Assembly (NCBI RefSeq): GCF_022346995.1 | Contig: NZ_JAKRNM010000004.1 | Coordinates: 62,001-126,000, forward strand | Length of the DNA: 64,000 nucleotides | Direction: 5' to 3' | Source: Paenibacillus sp. ACRRY | GTDB lineage: Bacteria; Bacillota; Bacilli; Paenibacillales; Paenibacillaceae | In this document: positions 18,773 through 27,626 of the stretch, one piece after another | Layout: the number at the start of each line of letters is the position of its first letter | How positions within the stretch are numbered: position 1 is the stretch's first letter | Made by a program: the position numbers and the translations under genes | The notes under the pieces: model-generated | The model's input: only the letters and a program-made list of their open reading frames with translations | The model's database searches: none | Told to the model about the DNA's origin: nothing

Positions 18773-19888
18773 ATGAACAAGGCAGCAAGATTAACTACAC
18801 TTGATGAACAGGCTATTGAATATATTGCAATCGGCGCAGCGGTGCTGGGCACAGGCGGTGGGGGGGACCCTCATGTCGGTAAACTGATTGCCATGGAGGC
18901 CATTCGCAAGCATGGTCCGGTCCGAATCGTACAGCTTGAAGAACTGGATGATGAGGGACTTGTCGTACCGGTATCGATGATTGGTGCACCAACGGTGATG
19001 CTGGAGAAAATCCCTTCGGCAGAACAGCTGACCAAGCCGCTGGATCTGATGGAAAGGGAACTTGGCCGCAAAGTGGATGCCGTCATGCCGATCGAGGTCG
19101 GTGGCGGCAACTCGCTCGTTCCGGTCATTGCGGCGGCGCAGCGCGGAATTCCGCTTGTGGATGCCGATGCAATGGGGCGTGCGTTTCCCGAATCTCAGAT
19201 GGTCACGTTCCATCTGGAAGGCATTCCGTGCAGTCCAGTGGCGATGGCGGATGAGCGCGGCAACAGCGCGTTGATGCATACGATTGATGGCGTATGGGAA
19301 GAGCGCATGGCGCGTGCACTGACAGTAGAGATGGGTGGTTCTGCTTCCATCTGTGATTATCCGGTATCTGGTGCACAGGCGAAGCAGAGCGCCATCGGCG
19401 GTACGTTGACGCTCGCTTATGAGATCGGGCGGACGTTGTTCGAAGCGAAGCAGGAGAAGCTGAATCCTGTGCATGAACTGCTCACGAAGCTGCATGGACA
19501 TGCCCTGTTTCATGGCAAGGCCGTGGATATCCGCCGCCGTATGGATGGCGGTTTTACACGCGGCGAAGCGGTATTTGAAGGAACCGGGGAGAACAAGGGA
19601 AAGACGATGCGGCTGTTTTTCCAAAATGAGTTCCTGCTCGCTACCGTTGATGAGCAACCACTCGCCATCACGCCTGACCTGATCACGCTGTTGGATCAAG
19701 ATACAGGTATGCCGGTAACGACGGAAAACCTGAAGTATGGTGCCCGGGTGACGGTAGCAGGCTTGCCATGTGATGACAAATGGCGCACACCAAAAGGCAT
19801 CGAGACGGCTGGACCGCGATACTTCGGATATGATTTCGACTATGTGCCGATTGAGACGCTGGTTTTGAAAGGAGGTGCGGCGCAATGA
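18773..19888 (+). CDS. DUF917 (S-methyl-thiohydantoin desulfurase-like) family protein
   Basis: 371 residues, cytoplasmic. The N-terminal GAAVLGTGGGGDPHVGK and the central VGGGNSLVPVIAAAQRGIPLVDADAMGRAFPE are hallmarks of DUF917, a family paired with hydantoinase-type proteins and since named for S-methyl-thiohydantoin desulfurase. It starts 4 bases after the permease stop and overlaps the next gene by ATGA, so it is firmly in the operon. The likely role is ring chemistry on a hydantoin-like compound. Substrate assignment remains an inference. Confidence 0.88.
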   Translation: MNKAARLTTLDEQAIEYIAIGAAVLGTGGGGDPHVGKLIAMEAIRKHGPVRIVQLEELDDEGLVVPVSMIGAPTVMLEKIPSAEQLTKPLDLMERELGRKVDAVMPIEVGGGNSLVPVIAAAQRGIPLVDADAMGRAFPESQMVTFHLEGIPCSPVAMADERGNSALMHTIDGVWEERMARALTVEMGGSASICDYPVSGAQAKQSAIGGTLTLAYEIGRTLFEAKQEKLNPVHELLTKLHGHALFHGKAVDIRRRMDGGFTRGEAVFEGTGENKGKTMRLFFQNEFLLATVDEQPLAITPDLITLLDQDTGMPVTTENLKYGARVTVAGLPCDDKWRTPKGIETAGPRYFGYDFDYVPIETLVLKGGAAQ

Positions 19889-21468
19889 CTAAAGGTACGA
19901 TGATCGAACCAAACACAAACCAGGTTTACCGGATCGGCATTGATGTGGGTGGAACGAATACGGACGCCGCCCTGCTGGACTCCAACTTGCACTGCGTGCA
20001 CAAGGTCAAGGTCCATACGACTGCTGACGTGAACGAAGGCATTGTAGAGGCTGTTCGCCGCTTGTTGCAGGAGAGCGGCGTAAACGGAGCAGCAATTCGC
20101 TACGCGATGCTTGGCACCACGCACTGCACGAATGCGATCGTGGAACGCAAACATCTCGGCCGGGTCGGCCTGATTCGTATCGGCGCTCCGGCAACGACAG
20201 CCGTTCCGCCGCTTGCTGGCTGGGACGAATCGCTGCGTGCGGCGGTTGGACTGCATAGCTATATCGCCTCTGGCGGTTATGAGTATGATGGCCGCAAGAT
20301 CGCCAATCTGGATGAAACGGAGATCGCCGAACTGGCTCGCCGGATGAAGGGTGAAGTTGACGCAGTAGCGGTGTGTGGGGTCTTTGCCCCGGTGAACCGT
20401 GACCAAGAGAAGCGGGTTGGCGAGATCATTCGCGAGGTGCTGGGCGCTGACATGCCGGTTACCTATTCCAGTGAGATTGGCAGCATCGGACTCCTTGAGC
20501 GGGAGAATGCATCTGTGCTGAACGCGGCGCTGCTGCAAGTCATTGCGGGTGTTGTGCGCGGCTTTGAAGAAGCGCTGAACGGCTTCGGCATCCATGCGCA
20601 GCTGTACATTTGCCAGAATGACGGTACGTTGATGAAGAGCGAATATGCGCTCCGTTACCCGATTCTGACGATTGCCTGCGGACCGACGAATTCCATTCGG
20701 GGCGCTGCGCACCTGTCCGGGCTGACGGATGCGCTGGTCGTTGACATTGGCGGTACAACAACGGATATCGGCGTGCTTGTGCAAGGCTTCCCGCGCCAGT
20801 CGTCGGCAGCGGTGGATATCGGCGGCATTCGCACGAATTTCCGGATGCCGGACATTTTGTCCATTGGTCTCGGCGGCGGAACCATTGTCCGGTTGGATGA
20901 CGCTGGCGGCGTAACGGTTGGCCCCGACAGCGTTGGCTATGAGCTGACGACACGGGCCCGCATCTTCGGTGGTGATACGCTGACGACGACGGACGTGGCG
21001 GTGAAGCTGGGCCGGGCGGTATGGCCGGGCACCAACGCGGATGCGGTGGACGAAGCGATATGCCGCAAGGTGGATGCAGTCATGCAGCAGAGCCTGGAGG
21101 ACGCCATTGACCGGATGAAGACGAGTGCCGATCCGGTCGATGTCATTCTGGTTGGCGGCGGCAGCCTGCTTGTACCGGAGACGCTCGCTGGGGCGAGCCG
21201 AATCATCCGGCCAGACAACTATGATGCGGCGAATGCAATCGGCGCAGCGCTGGGAGAGGTTAGCGGCGAGTCGGAGCGCATCTATTCGCTGGACGACTGG
21301 AAATATGATGACGTCATGCCGGATGCCAAGGAAAGCGCCGTGAACGAGGCAACGGCAGCTGGAGCGAACCCGGAGACGGTTCAGATTGTGTCCGTCGAGG
21401 ACATTCCGATTGCCTATTTGCCAGGTAACGCATTGCTCGTGAAAGTGAAAGCGGCAGGTAAGCTGTAA
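19885..21468 (+). CDS. hydantoinase/oxoprolinase family protein, HyuA-like
   Basis: 527 residues of the actin-like ATPase fold used by ATP-dependent hydantoinases and 5-oxoprolinases. Nucleotide motifs GIDVGGTNTDAALLD (N-terminus), VVDIGGTTTDIGVL (centre) and VDVILVGGGSLLVPE (C-terminal) are all intact. GGAGGTGCGGCGCA precedes the ATG, which overlaps the DUF917 stop. No HyuB-type partner is present; DUF917 appears to take that place. A 596-codon frame on the opposite strand over this gene is only a shadow of its G/C-rich codon pattern. Confidence 0.9.
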   Translation: MTKGTMIEPNTNQVYRIGIDVGGTNTDAALLDSNLHCVHKVKVHTTADVNEGIVEAVRRLLQESGVNGAAIRYAMLGTTHCTNAIVERKHLGRVGLIRIGAPATTAVPPLAGWDESLRAAVGLHSYIASGGYEYDGRKIANLDETEIAELARRMKGEVDAVAVCGVFAPVNRDQEKRVGEIIREVLGADMPVTYSSEIGSIGLLERENASVLNAALLQVIAGVVRGFEEALNGFGIHAQLYICQNDGTLMKSEYALRYPILTIACGPTNSIRGAAHLSGLTDALVVDIGGTTTDIGVLVQGFPRQSSAAVDIGGIRTNFRMPDILSIGLGGGTIVRLDDAGGVTVGPDSVGYELTTRARIFGGDTLTTTDVAVKLGRAVWPGTNADAVDEAICRKVDAVMQQSLEDAIDRMKTSADPVDVILVGGGSLLVPETLAGASRIIRPDNYDAANAIGAALGEVSGESERIYSLDDWKYDDVMPDAKESAVNEATAAGANPETVQIVSVEDIPIAYLPGNALLVKVKAAGKL

Positions 21469-21490
21469 TACCATAAACGATATGCCCTCT

Positions 21491-21570
21491 ATGCTCGACA
21501 GCATGATCTGCTGCATGAGAAGCGTGCCATAAACATCTGGCATCCATTTACTGTGCTCGACAGTGAATGG
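21491..21570 (+). other. two hairpins sharing a TGCTCGACAG motif
   Basis: ATGCT-CGAC-AGCAT (21491-21504) and a 10-bp stem CATTTACTGT/ACAGTGAATG around GCTCG (21545-21569) lie between the hydantoinase stop and its terminator. TGCTCGACAG occurs in both. Neither has a T tail. They may protect the 3' end of the operon transcript. Confidence 0.4.
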
Positions 21571-21599
21571 CGCGTGAACAAAATAATATGAAATGAACT

Positions 21600-21638
21600 T
21601 GGTGGTACGGATCAAATCCCGTATCACCATTTTTATTT
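21600..21638 (+). terminator. terminator of the hydantoin-type operon
   Basis: Stem TGGTGGTACGG/CCGTATCACCA followed by TTTTTATTT. Confidence 0.8.
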
Positions 21639-21960
21639 GAGGTGATGGCTTTTCTGGTGAGATAGGATTAAGAATGCAGGGAAACTGCCATGTTCATACT
21701 CAAGTGGATAGCCTTCTTTTTTTGATATCACCGTAATGCTGCAAGTTCGGGAAAAGGAAAATAAGCACAATGAAGTAAGATGTTTATTTCAAGGAAATGC
21801 CCTCGACTCGGGTATCTAAATATGCCACAATAGAGGATCAGGTGCCCGGGGGAATGGACTCGCAGGCATAGTAATGCAAGCCGCAAATTGCTAACAAATT
21901 TATGCTCAATAATTTATACTAAATAAGCCAGAATATATCGAAGGAGCTGCCGAGTCCGCT
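21639..21960. other. intergenic stretch before the DUF4317 gene
   Basis: No gene seen. A TATACT at 21915-21920 could be a -10 box, but no -35 lies at normal spacing. GAAGGAG about 14 bases before the ATG is a weak-spaced ribosome site. Confidence 0.35.
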
Positions 21961-23139
21961 ATGAACAAAAAAGAAGTTGCTAACATCCGCAAGCAATTCA
22001 AGATGGATCACGATCTACTGAATATTTACGATATCCTCAATGTCTATATTACGAAGGAAACGAATGAAGTCTACCACTGGGAGCGTCATCCGTTTGAACT
22101 GGTGGACCGGGAGAAGCAGGAGTTATACATGGGAAATTTCAAAAAACTGCTGACCGGCGAACTGGATCAAAAATTGTTCGAACTGAAGTTCCAGGAAGCC
22201 GCGGAGGAGCCTGCGCAGGTACTGCTTCATCAAGCGCTCGTAACGGGCGATCCGGAAGAATGGCAGGACATGATGCTGCTGCTCGTGGACCGAATGCTGG
22301 CGGATGCCAAGTATGAGCGGGACATGGTGGTCACATTTGTTCGGGGGCAGTATTATTTGCCGACCAAGGCGAGAAACGATGATGCGGAAGAGAGTGAGAA
22401 GAACGAGGTGTTTGCCCATCCGTTCATCTTATGCAGCGTGAACTCCACGGAGAAACAGCGGAAGACACTCTTGTTCGATTATGTGGAGCGGGAGTTCAAG
22501 TACAATATTATTGTCGATCCGATTATCAAATTAAGCACGCCGGAGCAAGGATTCCTGTACCCAAGCGTGACGGACAACTATTCCGATGTGAATCGGATTC
22601 TGTACTGTACGGGAAAATCAAACTTCCCGGATCCTCATTTTGTTGAACAGGTATTGAACGGAGAACGATCCGTGACAGCACTGGAAGAGCGAGCGATCTT
22701 CGAAGATATCGTCAAGGAAGTGGCCGGCGAAGAGCTCGATTCAGCTACCATTGCACAGGTGTACGAAGAGATTAACCGGGTGATTGAAATCAACGAAGAG
22801 ACGAAGGAGGAAGAACCTCCGAAGCTGGATTACAAAGATCTGGAGCGTGTACTGAACGCGAGCGGCGTGGAGGATGTGACCACCGAGAAGGTGGAACGGG
22901 CATTCGAAACAATCGTGGACAACAGAAACTATGAGATGAAAGCAACCAGTGTTATGCCGAAGTTCACTTCCAAGTCCATTAAGATCGAAACCAAGGTCGC
23001 TACGATTTCGGTTAGCCCGCAGGATTTGAGATACGTCAAGCAGGTGAATTTCCAAGGGAAACGCTGCATCATGATTGAAGTGGACGAAGATGTTGCGATT
23101 GAAGGCTTTACGCTGGCGTCAGAGACCCTTATTCAATAA
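21961..23139 (+). CDS. DUF4317 family protein
   Basis: 392 residues, acidic and soluble. The N-terminus MNKKEVANIRKQFKMDHDLL, with NIYDILNVYI and LYMGNFKKLLTGELDQKLF, is typical of DUF4317, a Firmicute family of unknown function. No signal peptide or membrane segment. The C-terminal part carries DYKDLERVLNASGVEDVTTEKVE and ends in beta-rich sequence. It is followed at short distance by the lipoprotein gene at 23175. Confidence 0.88.
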   Translation: MNKKEVANIRKQFKMDHDLLNIYDILNVYITKETNEVYHWERHPFELVDREKQELYMGNFKKLLTGELDQKLFELKFQEAAEEPAQVLLHQALVTGDPEEWQDMMLLLVDRMLADAKYERDMVVTFVRGQYYLPTKARNDDAEESEKNEVFAHPFILCSVNSTEKQRKTLLFDYVEREFKYNIIVDPIIKLSTPEQGFLYPSVTDNYSDVNRILYCTGKSNFPDPHFVEQVLNGERSVTALEERAIFEDIVKEVAGEELDSATIAQVYEEINRVIEINEETKEEEPPKLDYKDLERVLNASGVEDVTTEKVERAFETIVDNRNYEMKATSVMPKFTSKSIKIETKVATISVSPQDLRYVKQVNFQGKRCIMIEVDEDVAIEGFTLASETLIQ

Positions 23140-23174
23140 AAAAAAGCATTAACGCAGGCAGGAGATGACTAACG

Positions 23175-23567
23175 ATGAACAGACTACTTATGATCCTGAT
23201 CGCGGCCGCAACGATGTTGACGGCTTGCCAATCGAACCAGACGGATGCCGGGAACCCCTCGGGCAGCAACGAACCATCCGCACAGACCGAAACGGCGCAG
23301 CCAAACAACGAACCAACCGAAGAAAGTACAAGCCAGAGCGAGTGGTCTTCGCTTCCCGAATATGCCACGATTGTTCGGGAAGTTGATTCCCAGGATTATA
23401 CGTTTCGAACGGTAACCGACAATGATAATGAACGCATTCTTTTACTCGCGAAACAAGACGGTGAAGAGAAATACAAGACCATTTTTATCAAAAACACAAG
23501 TCGCCTTAAAATCATTGATGTTGATGGAGGCGGACAGCTCTTCAACGATGTTTTGGAAGATAGTTGA
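23175..23567 (+). CDS. small lipoprotein of unknown function
   Basis: 130 residues. A 17-residue signal peptide ends in lipobox LTAC (Cys18), followed by a Ser/Thr/Glu/Gln-rich linker (about 20-60) and a small domain with alternating polar and hydrophobic strands (about 65-130). It should sit on the outer face of the membrane. GCAGGAGATGACTAACG precedes the ATG. The 35-base gap from the DUF4317 gene suggests co-transcription. Confidence 0.75.
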   Translation: MNRLLMILIAAATMLTACQSNQTDAGNPSGSNEPSAQTETAQPNNEPTEESTSQSEWSSLPEYATIVREVDSQDYTFRTVTDNDNERILLLAKQDGEEKYKTIFIKNTSRLKIIDVDGGGQLFNDVLEDS

Positions 23568-23622
23568 AACCTGGCCAGACGAAATATCCCATTCCCACTA
23601 TGAATCAAGGAGTGTTGCGGTC

Positions 23623-24330
23623 ATGAATTTGGAAGAAGTGATGCAGGAGCTTGAGGCACTTGGCAAGGAGCGCACGAAAAAGATATATATGTCGAATGGT
23701 GCACACGAGCCACTCTTCGGTGTGGCTACAGGAGCGATGAAACCGATCGCCCGTAAAATCAAAAAGGATCAGGCATTGGCTGAGCAGCTGTACGCCACCG
23801 GGAATTACGATGCAATGTATTTTGCGGGCGTTATTGCTGATCCAAAAGCAATGACAGAAGCGGATTTTGATCGGTGGATCGAGGACGCCTATTTTTACAT
23901 GATCTCCGACTTCATCGTTGCCGTTACACTATCCGAGACAGATATTGCACAGCAAGTCGCAGATCGGTGGATTGCCAGTGGCGAAGAACTGAAGATGTCG
24001 GCAGGATGGAGCTGTTATTGCTGGTTGCTAGGCAATCGTCCGGACAGCCAGTTCTCCGAGGATAAGCTGAGCAGGATGTTGGAAGACGTGCAAGCGAAGA
24101 TTCACCACTCTCCCGAGCGTACCCAGTATTCGATGAACAGTTTCGTATACACCGTGGGTGTGTCTTACGTTCCGCTGCATGACAAGGCCATTGAAACGGC
24201 GAAGACAATCGGCCCGGTCGAAGTTCAAAAGGACAAACCCAAGAGCAAGTTCCTGAATGCTTCCGAAACCATTCAAAATGCCGTAGATAAAAATCGGATT
24301 GGTTTCAAACGTAAATATGTAAGGTGTTAA
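23623..24330 (+). CDS. DNA alkylation repair (AlkD-like) family protein
   Basis: 235 residues of helical HEAT-like repeats. MNLEEVMQELEALG, then NGAHEPLFGVATGAMKPIARKIKKDQALAEQLYATGNYDAMYFAGV, recalls the AlkD/AlkC DNA glycosylase fold (PF08713), which removes alkylated bases. AAGGAGTG lies 8 bases before the ATG at 23623; the frame runs upstream into the lipoprotein gene in another phase and is not used there. Catalytic residues cannot be certified by eye, and many members are of unknown activity. Confidence 0.75.
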   Translation: MNLEEVMQELEALGKERTKKIYMSNGAHEPLFGVATGAMKPIARKIKKDQALAEQLYATGNYDAMYFAGVIADPKAMTEADFDRWIEDAYFYMISDFIVAVTLSETDIAQQVADRWIASGEELKMSAGWSCYCWLLGNRPDSQFSEDKLSRMLEDVQAKIHHSPERTQYSMNSFVYTVGVSYVPLHDKAIETAKTIGPVEVQKDKPKSKFLNASETIQNAVDKNRIGFKRKYVRC

Positions 24331-24397
24331 AGGAAGACAATGCACATGGTTGTATCTGGATTTCACATGGTGAATATACATTATTTTCAAGTAGTTG

Positions 24398-24426
24398 TTG
24401 ACAATCCAACAGGTCTAAAATATAGT
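24398..24426 (+). promoter_or_regulatory. strong sigma-A promoter of the sulfonate-type transporter operon
   Basis: TTGACA (24398-24403), 17 bp, TATAGT (24421-24426). Start of transcription is expected near 24433, leaving a leader of about 150 bases before the first gene. Confidence 0.75.
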
Positions 24427-24432
24427 AAACAC

Positions 24433-24545
24433 ATCAGATTAATGTAAATTGTGGATGTTCAAATTTTAACCATTGAATGGAAGCTGACTGGTTTATCCAG
24501 AGGCTCAGAGGGCAGCGCTAGTCGTTGTCAGCTGAGCCTTTTTTG
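24433..24545 (+). promoter_or_regulatory. leader RNA ending in a terminator, candidate attenuator
   Basis: Between promoter and first gene sits a terminator hairpin AGGCTCAG/CTGAGCCT followed by TTTTTT (24501-24545). AGCTGAC (24482-24488) is complementary to GTCAGCT (24527-24533), a helix that crosses and overlaps the terminator stem, so the two folds exclude each other. A small CTGG/CCAG hairpin lies between. This is the layout of an attenuation switch. It does not match the S-box core, so the ligand class is unknown. Confidence 0.5.
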
Positions 24546-24581
24546 CTTAGGTACCCCAATCAAATTAAAGAGGTGAAGTCA

Positions 24582-25391
24582 ATGGCTGCTGCTGAGAAAA
24601 TCAGATTTGAGAGTGTCACCAAAACGTTTACTGTTCGCGATCCCAAGCAAAAGGAAGCAACTCAGGCATTTACAGCTGTAAAAGATCTGGACTTTTCGGT
24701 AAGGAAAGGCGAGTTTATCACCATCGTGGGTCCGAGTGGCTGCGGAAAATCAACCTTGCTTGATATGATCAGTGGACTATCCTCACCGACACAGGGACGC
24801 ATTTTAATTGATGGCCAAACGATTACGGGCCCAGGGCTTGACCGGGGTATAGTCTTTCAGCAGTACGCTTTATTTCCGTGGAAGACGGCACGTGGCAATA
24901 TTGAGTTTGGTTTGGAAGCCAAGGGTATTCCGAAGCAGGAGCGTAAGGAGCAGGTGGAGCACTTTCTGTCGTTGGTGGGACTTACTCACTTCGGAGACCG
25001 TTATCCGCATGAGCTATCCGGGGGGATGAAGCAGCGTATAGCGATTGCCAGAAGCCTTGCCTTTAATCCGGATGTCTTATTGATGGATGAGCCCTTTGCC
25101 GCATTAGACGCCCAGACGCGTGAATCCCTACAGAGTGAACTTTTGCGTATTTGGCAGAAGACCCAGAAGACCATCATTTTTATTACACATGGTATCGATG
25201 AGGCGGTTTATCTAGGAGAACGAGTCGTGGTATTGACGCCAGGACCCGGTATGGTGAGACAAATTGTGGATATTCCGCTTCAATCGCGATTGGAAGATGC
25301 GGATATTCGCTCCCATCCCGACTTTGTGAAAGCTCGCCATGTAGTATGGAGTCTGCTGCATGAACCTGAGTACCGCGGTGCTTATATCTAA
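24582..25391 (+). CDS. ABC transporter ATP-binding protein, nitrate/sulfonate/taurine type
   Basis: 269 residues. Walker A GPSGCGKST (about 52-60), Q-loop VFQQYALFPW, signature LSGGMKQR, Walker B VLLMDEPFAALD and H-loop FITHGIDEA are complete. The PWKTARGNIEFGLE region is typical of the SsuB/TauB/NrtD group. The ATG at 24582 has AAAGAGGTG upstream; an in-frame ATG at 24525 lies inside the terminator hairpin and is rejected. It is the first gene of an operon with a permease and a binding protein. Confidence 0.9.
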   Translation: MAAAEKIRFESVTKTFTVRDPKQKEATQAFTAVKDLDFSVRKGEFITIVGPSGCGKSTLLDMISGLSSPTQGRILIDGQTITGPGLDRGIVFQQYALFPWKTARGNIEFGLEAKGIPKQERKEQVEHFLSLVGLTHFGDRYPHELSGGMKQRIAIARSLAFNPDVLLMDEPFAALDAQTRESLQSELLRIWQKTQKTIIFITHGIDEAVYLGERVVVLTPGPGMVRQIVDIPLQSRLEDADIRSHPDFVKARHVVWSLLHEPEYRGAYI

Positions 25392-25413
25392 TTGATTAAA
25401 GGAGTGTATTCCT

Positions 25414-26238
25414 ATCGAATCCGTAAAGACTGCTCATTCAACCCTACGGCTTGGTAAACGAAGTCCTGCTGCCTTTTCTGGTGTGCTTAAGTTGTTCAAA
25501 CAGTCGATCGTGTTAATTGCCTTGGTCTTACTATGGGAGATTGCACCAAGGACGGGCTTGGTAGATGCAGCATTTTTCCCTGCTTTTTCCGAGGTCATCC
25601 GGGCATTATGGAGTCTGATCATCTCAGGTGAACTTTTCACTCACTTTCTGGCAAGCATCGTTCGTTCATTCAGTGGATTTGCCTTAGCCTTACTTATTGC
25701 GATCCCGTTAGGATTACTGATTGGCTGGTATCCATTAGCCAGACAGCTGTTGAATCCCGTGCTGGAATTGTTTCGAAATACTGCCGCATTAGCGCTGCTT
25801 CCGGTTTTCATGCTGCTGCTGGGAATCGGGGAAACCTCCAAGATTGCGATCGTGCTCTTTGCCTGCACATGGCCCATTCTTCTGAATACGATTGCTGCTG
25901 TCGGCAACGTCGATCCCTTGCTAATTAAGGCAGCAAGATCGATGAATATCAAGTCCTTCAAATTGTTCCTCAAGGTCATTCTGCCGGCATCGGTTCCCAC
26001 GATTTTCACGGGTATTCGCATGGCAGGGACAGGGGCTATCCTGGTACTCATAGCGGCTGAAATGGTAGGGGCCAAAGAAGGCTTGGGTTATCTCATTACG
26101 TATTCCCAATATAACTTCCAGATTCCTCAGATGTATGCCGGGATATTAACCATTGCCTTGTTAGGGTTGTTAATCAACCAAGGGCTCAGCATGCTTGAAC
26201 GTAAATTCTCCAAATGGAAACAGCAAGTGAATGAGTAG
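25414..26238 (+). CDS. ABC transporter permease, SsuC/TauC type, start codon unclear
   Basis: About 274 residues with six membrane segments and the conserved EAA loop (LLIKAARSMNIKSFKLFLKVILPASVPTIFTGIRM). It belongs to the nitrate/sulfonate/taurine permease family. The start is odd: a perfect AAAGGAG at 25398-25404 is followed in frame only by ATT (25408) and ATC (25414); the first ordinary start is a GTG at 25483 without a ribosome site. I place it at ATC 25414 by spacing, which gives a short cytoplasmic N-terminus. If GTG is used the protein has 251 residues. Confidence 0.8.
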   Translation: MESVKTAHSTLRLGKRSPAAFSGVLKLFKQSIVLIALVLLWEIAPRTGLVDAAFFPAFSEVIRALWSLIISGELFTHFLASIVRSFSGFALALLIAIPLGLLIGWYPLARQLLNPVLELFRNTAALALLPVFMLLLGIGETSKIAIVLFACTWPILLNTIAAVGNVDPLLIKAARSMNIKSFKLFLKVILPASVPTIFTGIRMAGTGAILVLIAAEMVGAKEGLGYLITYSQYNFQIPQMYAGILTIALLGLLINQGLSMLERKFSKWKQQVNE

Positions 26239-26342
26239 TTCTGTTCAAATATTCACTCATTATTTTTTTATCATTAATCCTTACTAAATCAATTGAATTA
26301 ATAAGTTATAAATAAGATATCGTTTGGAGGAGGAGAAGCGAG

Positions 26343-27353
26343 ATGAAAAGAACGTTAGGCTTTCTTGTACTTGCAGGTTTGGTCAGTGGTGTCCTATCAG
26401 GTTGCTCAGATCCCAAGACCTCCGCGAAGAGCGGAGAAGAAGATCAAGTTCTGCAATATCAGTCTTCACCTGGAAGTGTTTCTTATCCGGAGCTGGCTGC
26501 AGATTTGGGCTACTTGGGGGACTTGAAACTGGAATCCATAGGTGACAGCGTTGGGGGACCGGAGAGCATTCAATTAACGGCGACGAAACAAATCGACTTT
26601 GGATCAGCTTTTAACGGAGCCATTATCAAATCCTACTCTCAAAACGTAAAAATAAAATCGGTCGTCGGTTCATACGGCAGTGATGAGCATACGTACATCG
26701 GCGCTTATACCCTTGAGGGGACGCCAATCCAATCGGCCAAGGATTTTATCGGGAAAAAGGTAGGCGTGAATATTCTCGGGGCCCATCTGGAATTTGTCCT
26801 CAAAGATTATTTACGACAAGGTAATCTGACTGAAAAAGAAATCGAACAGGTCACGTTGGTGACTGTCCCAAGTTCAAGTGCGGAACAGGTACTGCGGAAT
26901 CAACAGATCGACGTGGTGATGTTAAGCGGAATCGGTCGGGACAGGGCTCTGGCAACAGGAGGAATTACCGAAATTTTTAGAGATATCGATGTGTTTGGCA
27001 AGGAATTTACCGCAGGCGACTATTTCTTCAGTGAAGATTATATCCGGGAGAATCCGAAAACGGTGAAGCAATTTGTAGACGGGGTTGCCAAAGCCATTGA
27101 CTGGGCTCAGACCACACCTAGGGAGGAAGTCATCTCGAGGTTCGAGGACATTGTTAATCAGCGGGAACGCAAGGAAACGACGGATAACCTTAAATACTGG
27201 AAGAGTACGGGCATTTCGGAAAAGGGAGGCGTCATTACTCCATCGGAATACGGAACTTGGATCGACTGGCTTGTAGCGAATGGTGAGTTAAAAGAAGGTC
27301 AGGTGAAACCGGAGGACTTATATACCAACGAATATAATCCATTTGCCCAATAA
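26343..27353 (+). CDS. ABC transporter substrate-binding lipoprotein, SsuA/NMT1-like
   Basis: 336 residues. Signal peptide with lipobox LSGC (Cys21), then a periplasmic-binding-type domain of the sulfonate/nitrate/taurine group (VLQYQSSPGSVSYPELAADLGYL, GGPESIQLTATKQIDFGSA, GKKVGVNILGAHLEFVLKDYL). It captures the substrate outside the membrane for the permease and ATPase just upstream. GGAGGAGAAGCGAG precedes the ATG. Substrate is inferred as a sulfonate, sulfone or related compound from the family and the neighbouring monooxygenase. Confidence 0.88.
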   Translation: MKRTLGFLVLAGLVSGVLSGCSDPKTSAKSGEEDQVLQYQSSPGSVSYPELAADLGYLGDLKLESIGDSVGGPESIQLTATKQIDFGSAFNGAIIKSYSQNVKIKSVVGSYGSDEHTYIGAYTLEGTPIQSAKDFIGKKVGVNILGAHLEFVLKDYLRQGNLTEKEIEQVTLVTVPSSSAEQVLRNQQIDVVMLSGIGRDRALATGGITEIFRDIDVFGKEFTAGDYFFSEDYIRENPKTVKQFVDGVAKAIDWAQTTPREEVISRFEDIVNQRERKETTDNLKYWKSTGISEKGGVITPSEYGTWIDWLVANGELKEGQVKPEDLYTNEYNPFAQ

Positions 27354-27390
27354 CCTTTTATATAAATTGAACTAAACATTTAGACGAGAA

Positions 27391-27568
27391 AGGAGAGGAC
27401 AGAAATAACCTGAAGAAGCGAAGCGTTCGCTGAAAGCTTTCTGAAAGAAAGCTGCATCGGAAGCATAGGGTTATCTTCGGATTTTCCCCTTTGAGAAAGG
27501 GAATCGAAAAATCTGGGGATAACAGCGATCGGAAGATGGTACTGCACTCGCAGTGGCCTTGTGTGATA
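27391..27568 (+). repeat. dispersed structured repeat, copy 1
   Basis: Shares with copies at 44011 and 62716 the blocks TGAAGAAGCGAAGCG, TTATC..CGGATTT, AATCTGGGGATAACAGCGATCGGAAG and CTGCACTCGCAGTGG (the last two given in part). The central halves pair into a long hairpin (TTATCTTCGGATTTT with AAAAATCTGGGGATAA, using G-U pairs), and CTGC/GCAG forms a small terminal hairpin. This copy has an extra insert of about 40 bases (27431-27470) with its own AGCTTTC/GAAAGCT hairpin. It ends about 58 bases before the monooxygenase start. Confidence 0.8.
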
Positions 27569-27626
27569 GATAAGTGTGGTTTATATGAATAAGTTTTTAA
27601 CAAAATTAGATCAGGGAGTGGTTCGT

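Noticed and set aside
18791..19885. 364-codon minus-strand frame
   Set aside because: Antisense shadow of the DUF917 gene.
19840..21630. 596-codon open frame on the minus strand
   Set aside because: It lies over the hydantoinase gene, whose motifs are complete on the plus strand. The minus frame is rich in Arg, His and Cys without any family pattern, and has no ribosome site.
24433..24545. S-box (SAM-I) riboswitch before the sulfonate-type operon
   Set aside because: The conserved S-box core (AGAG.GG.GGAGGGA..GGCCC, GAAACC) is not found in the leader.
27358..27603. 81-codon minus-strand frame sharing SLLSPDF with one at 43925-44173
   Set aside because: The similarity comes from the dispersed repeat beneath both. 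The frames are not kept in copy 3, and they lack ribosome sites.
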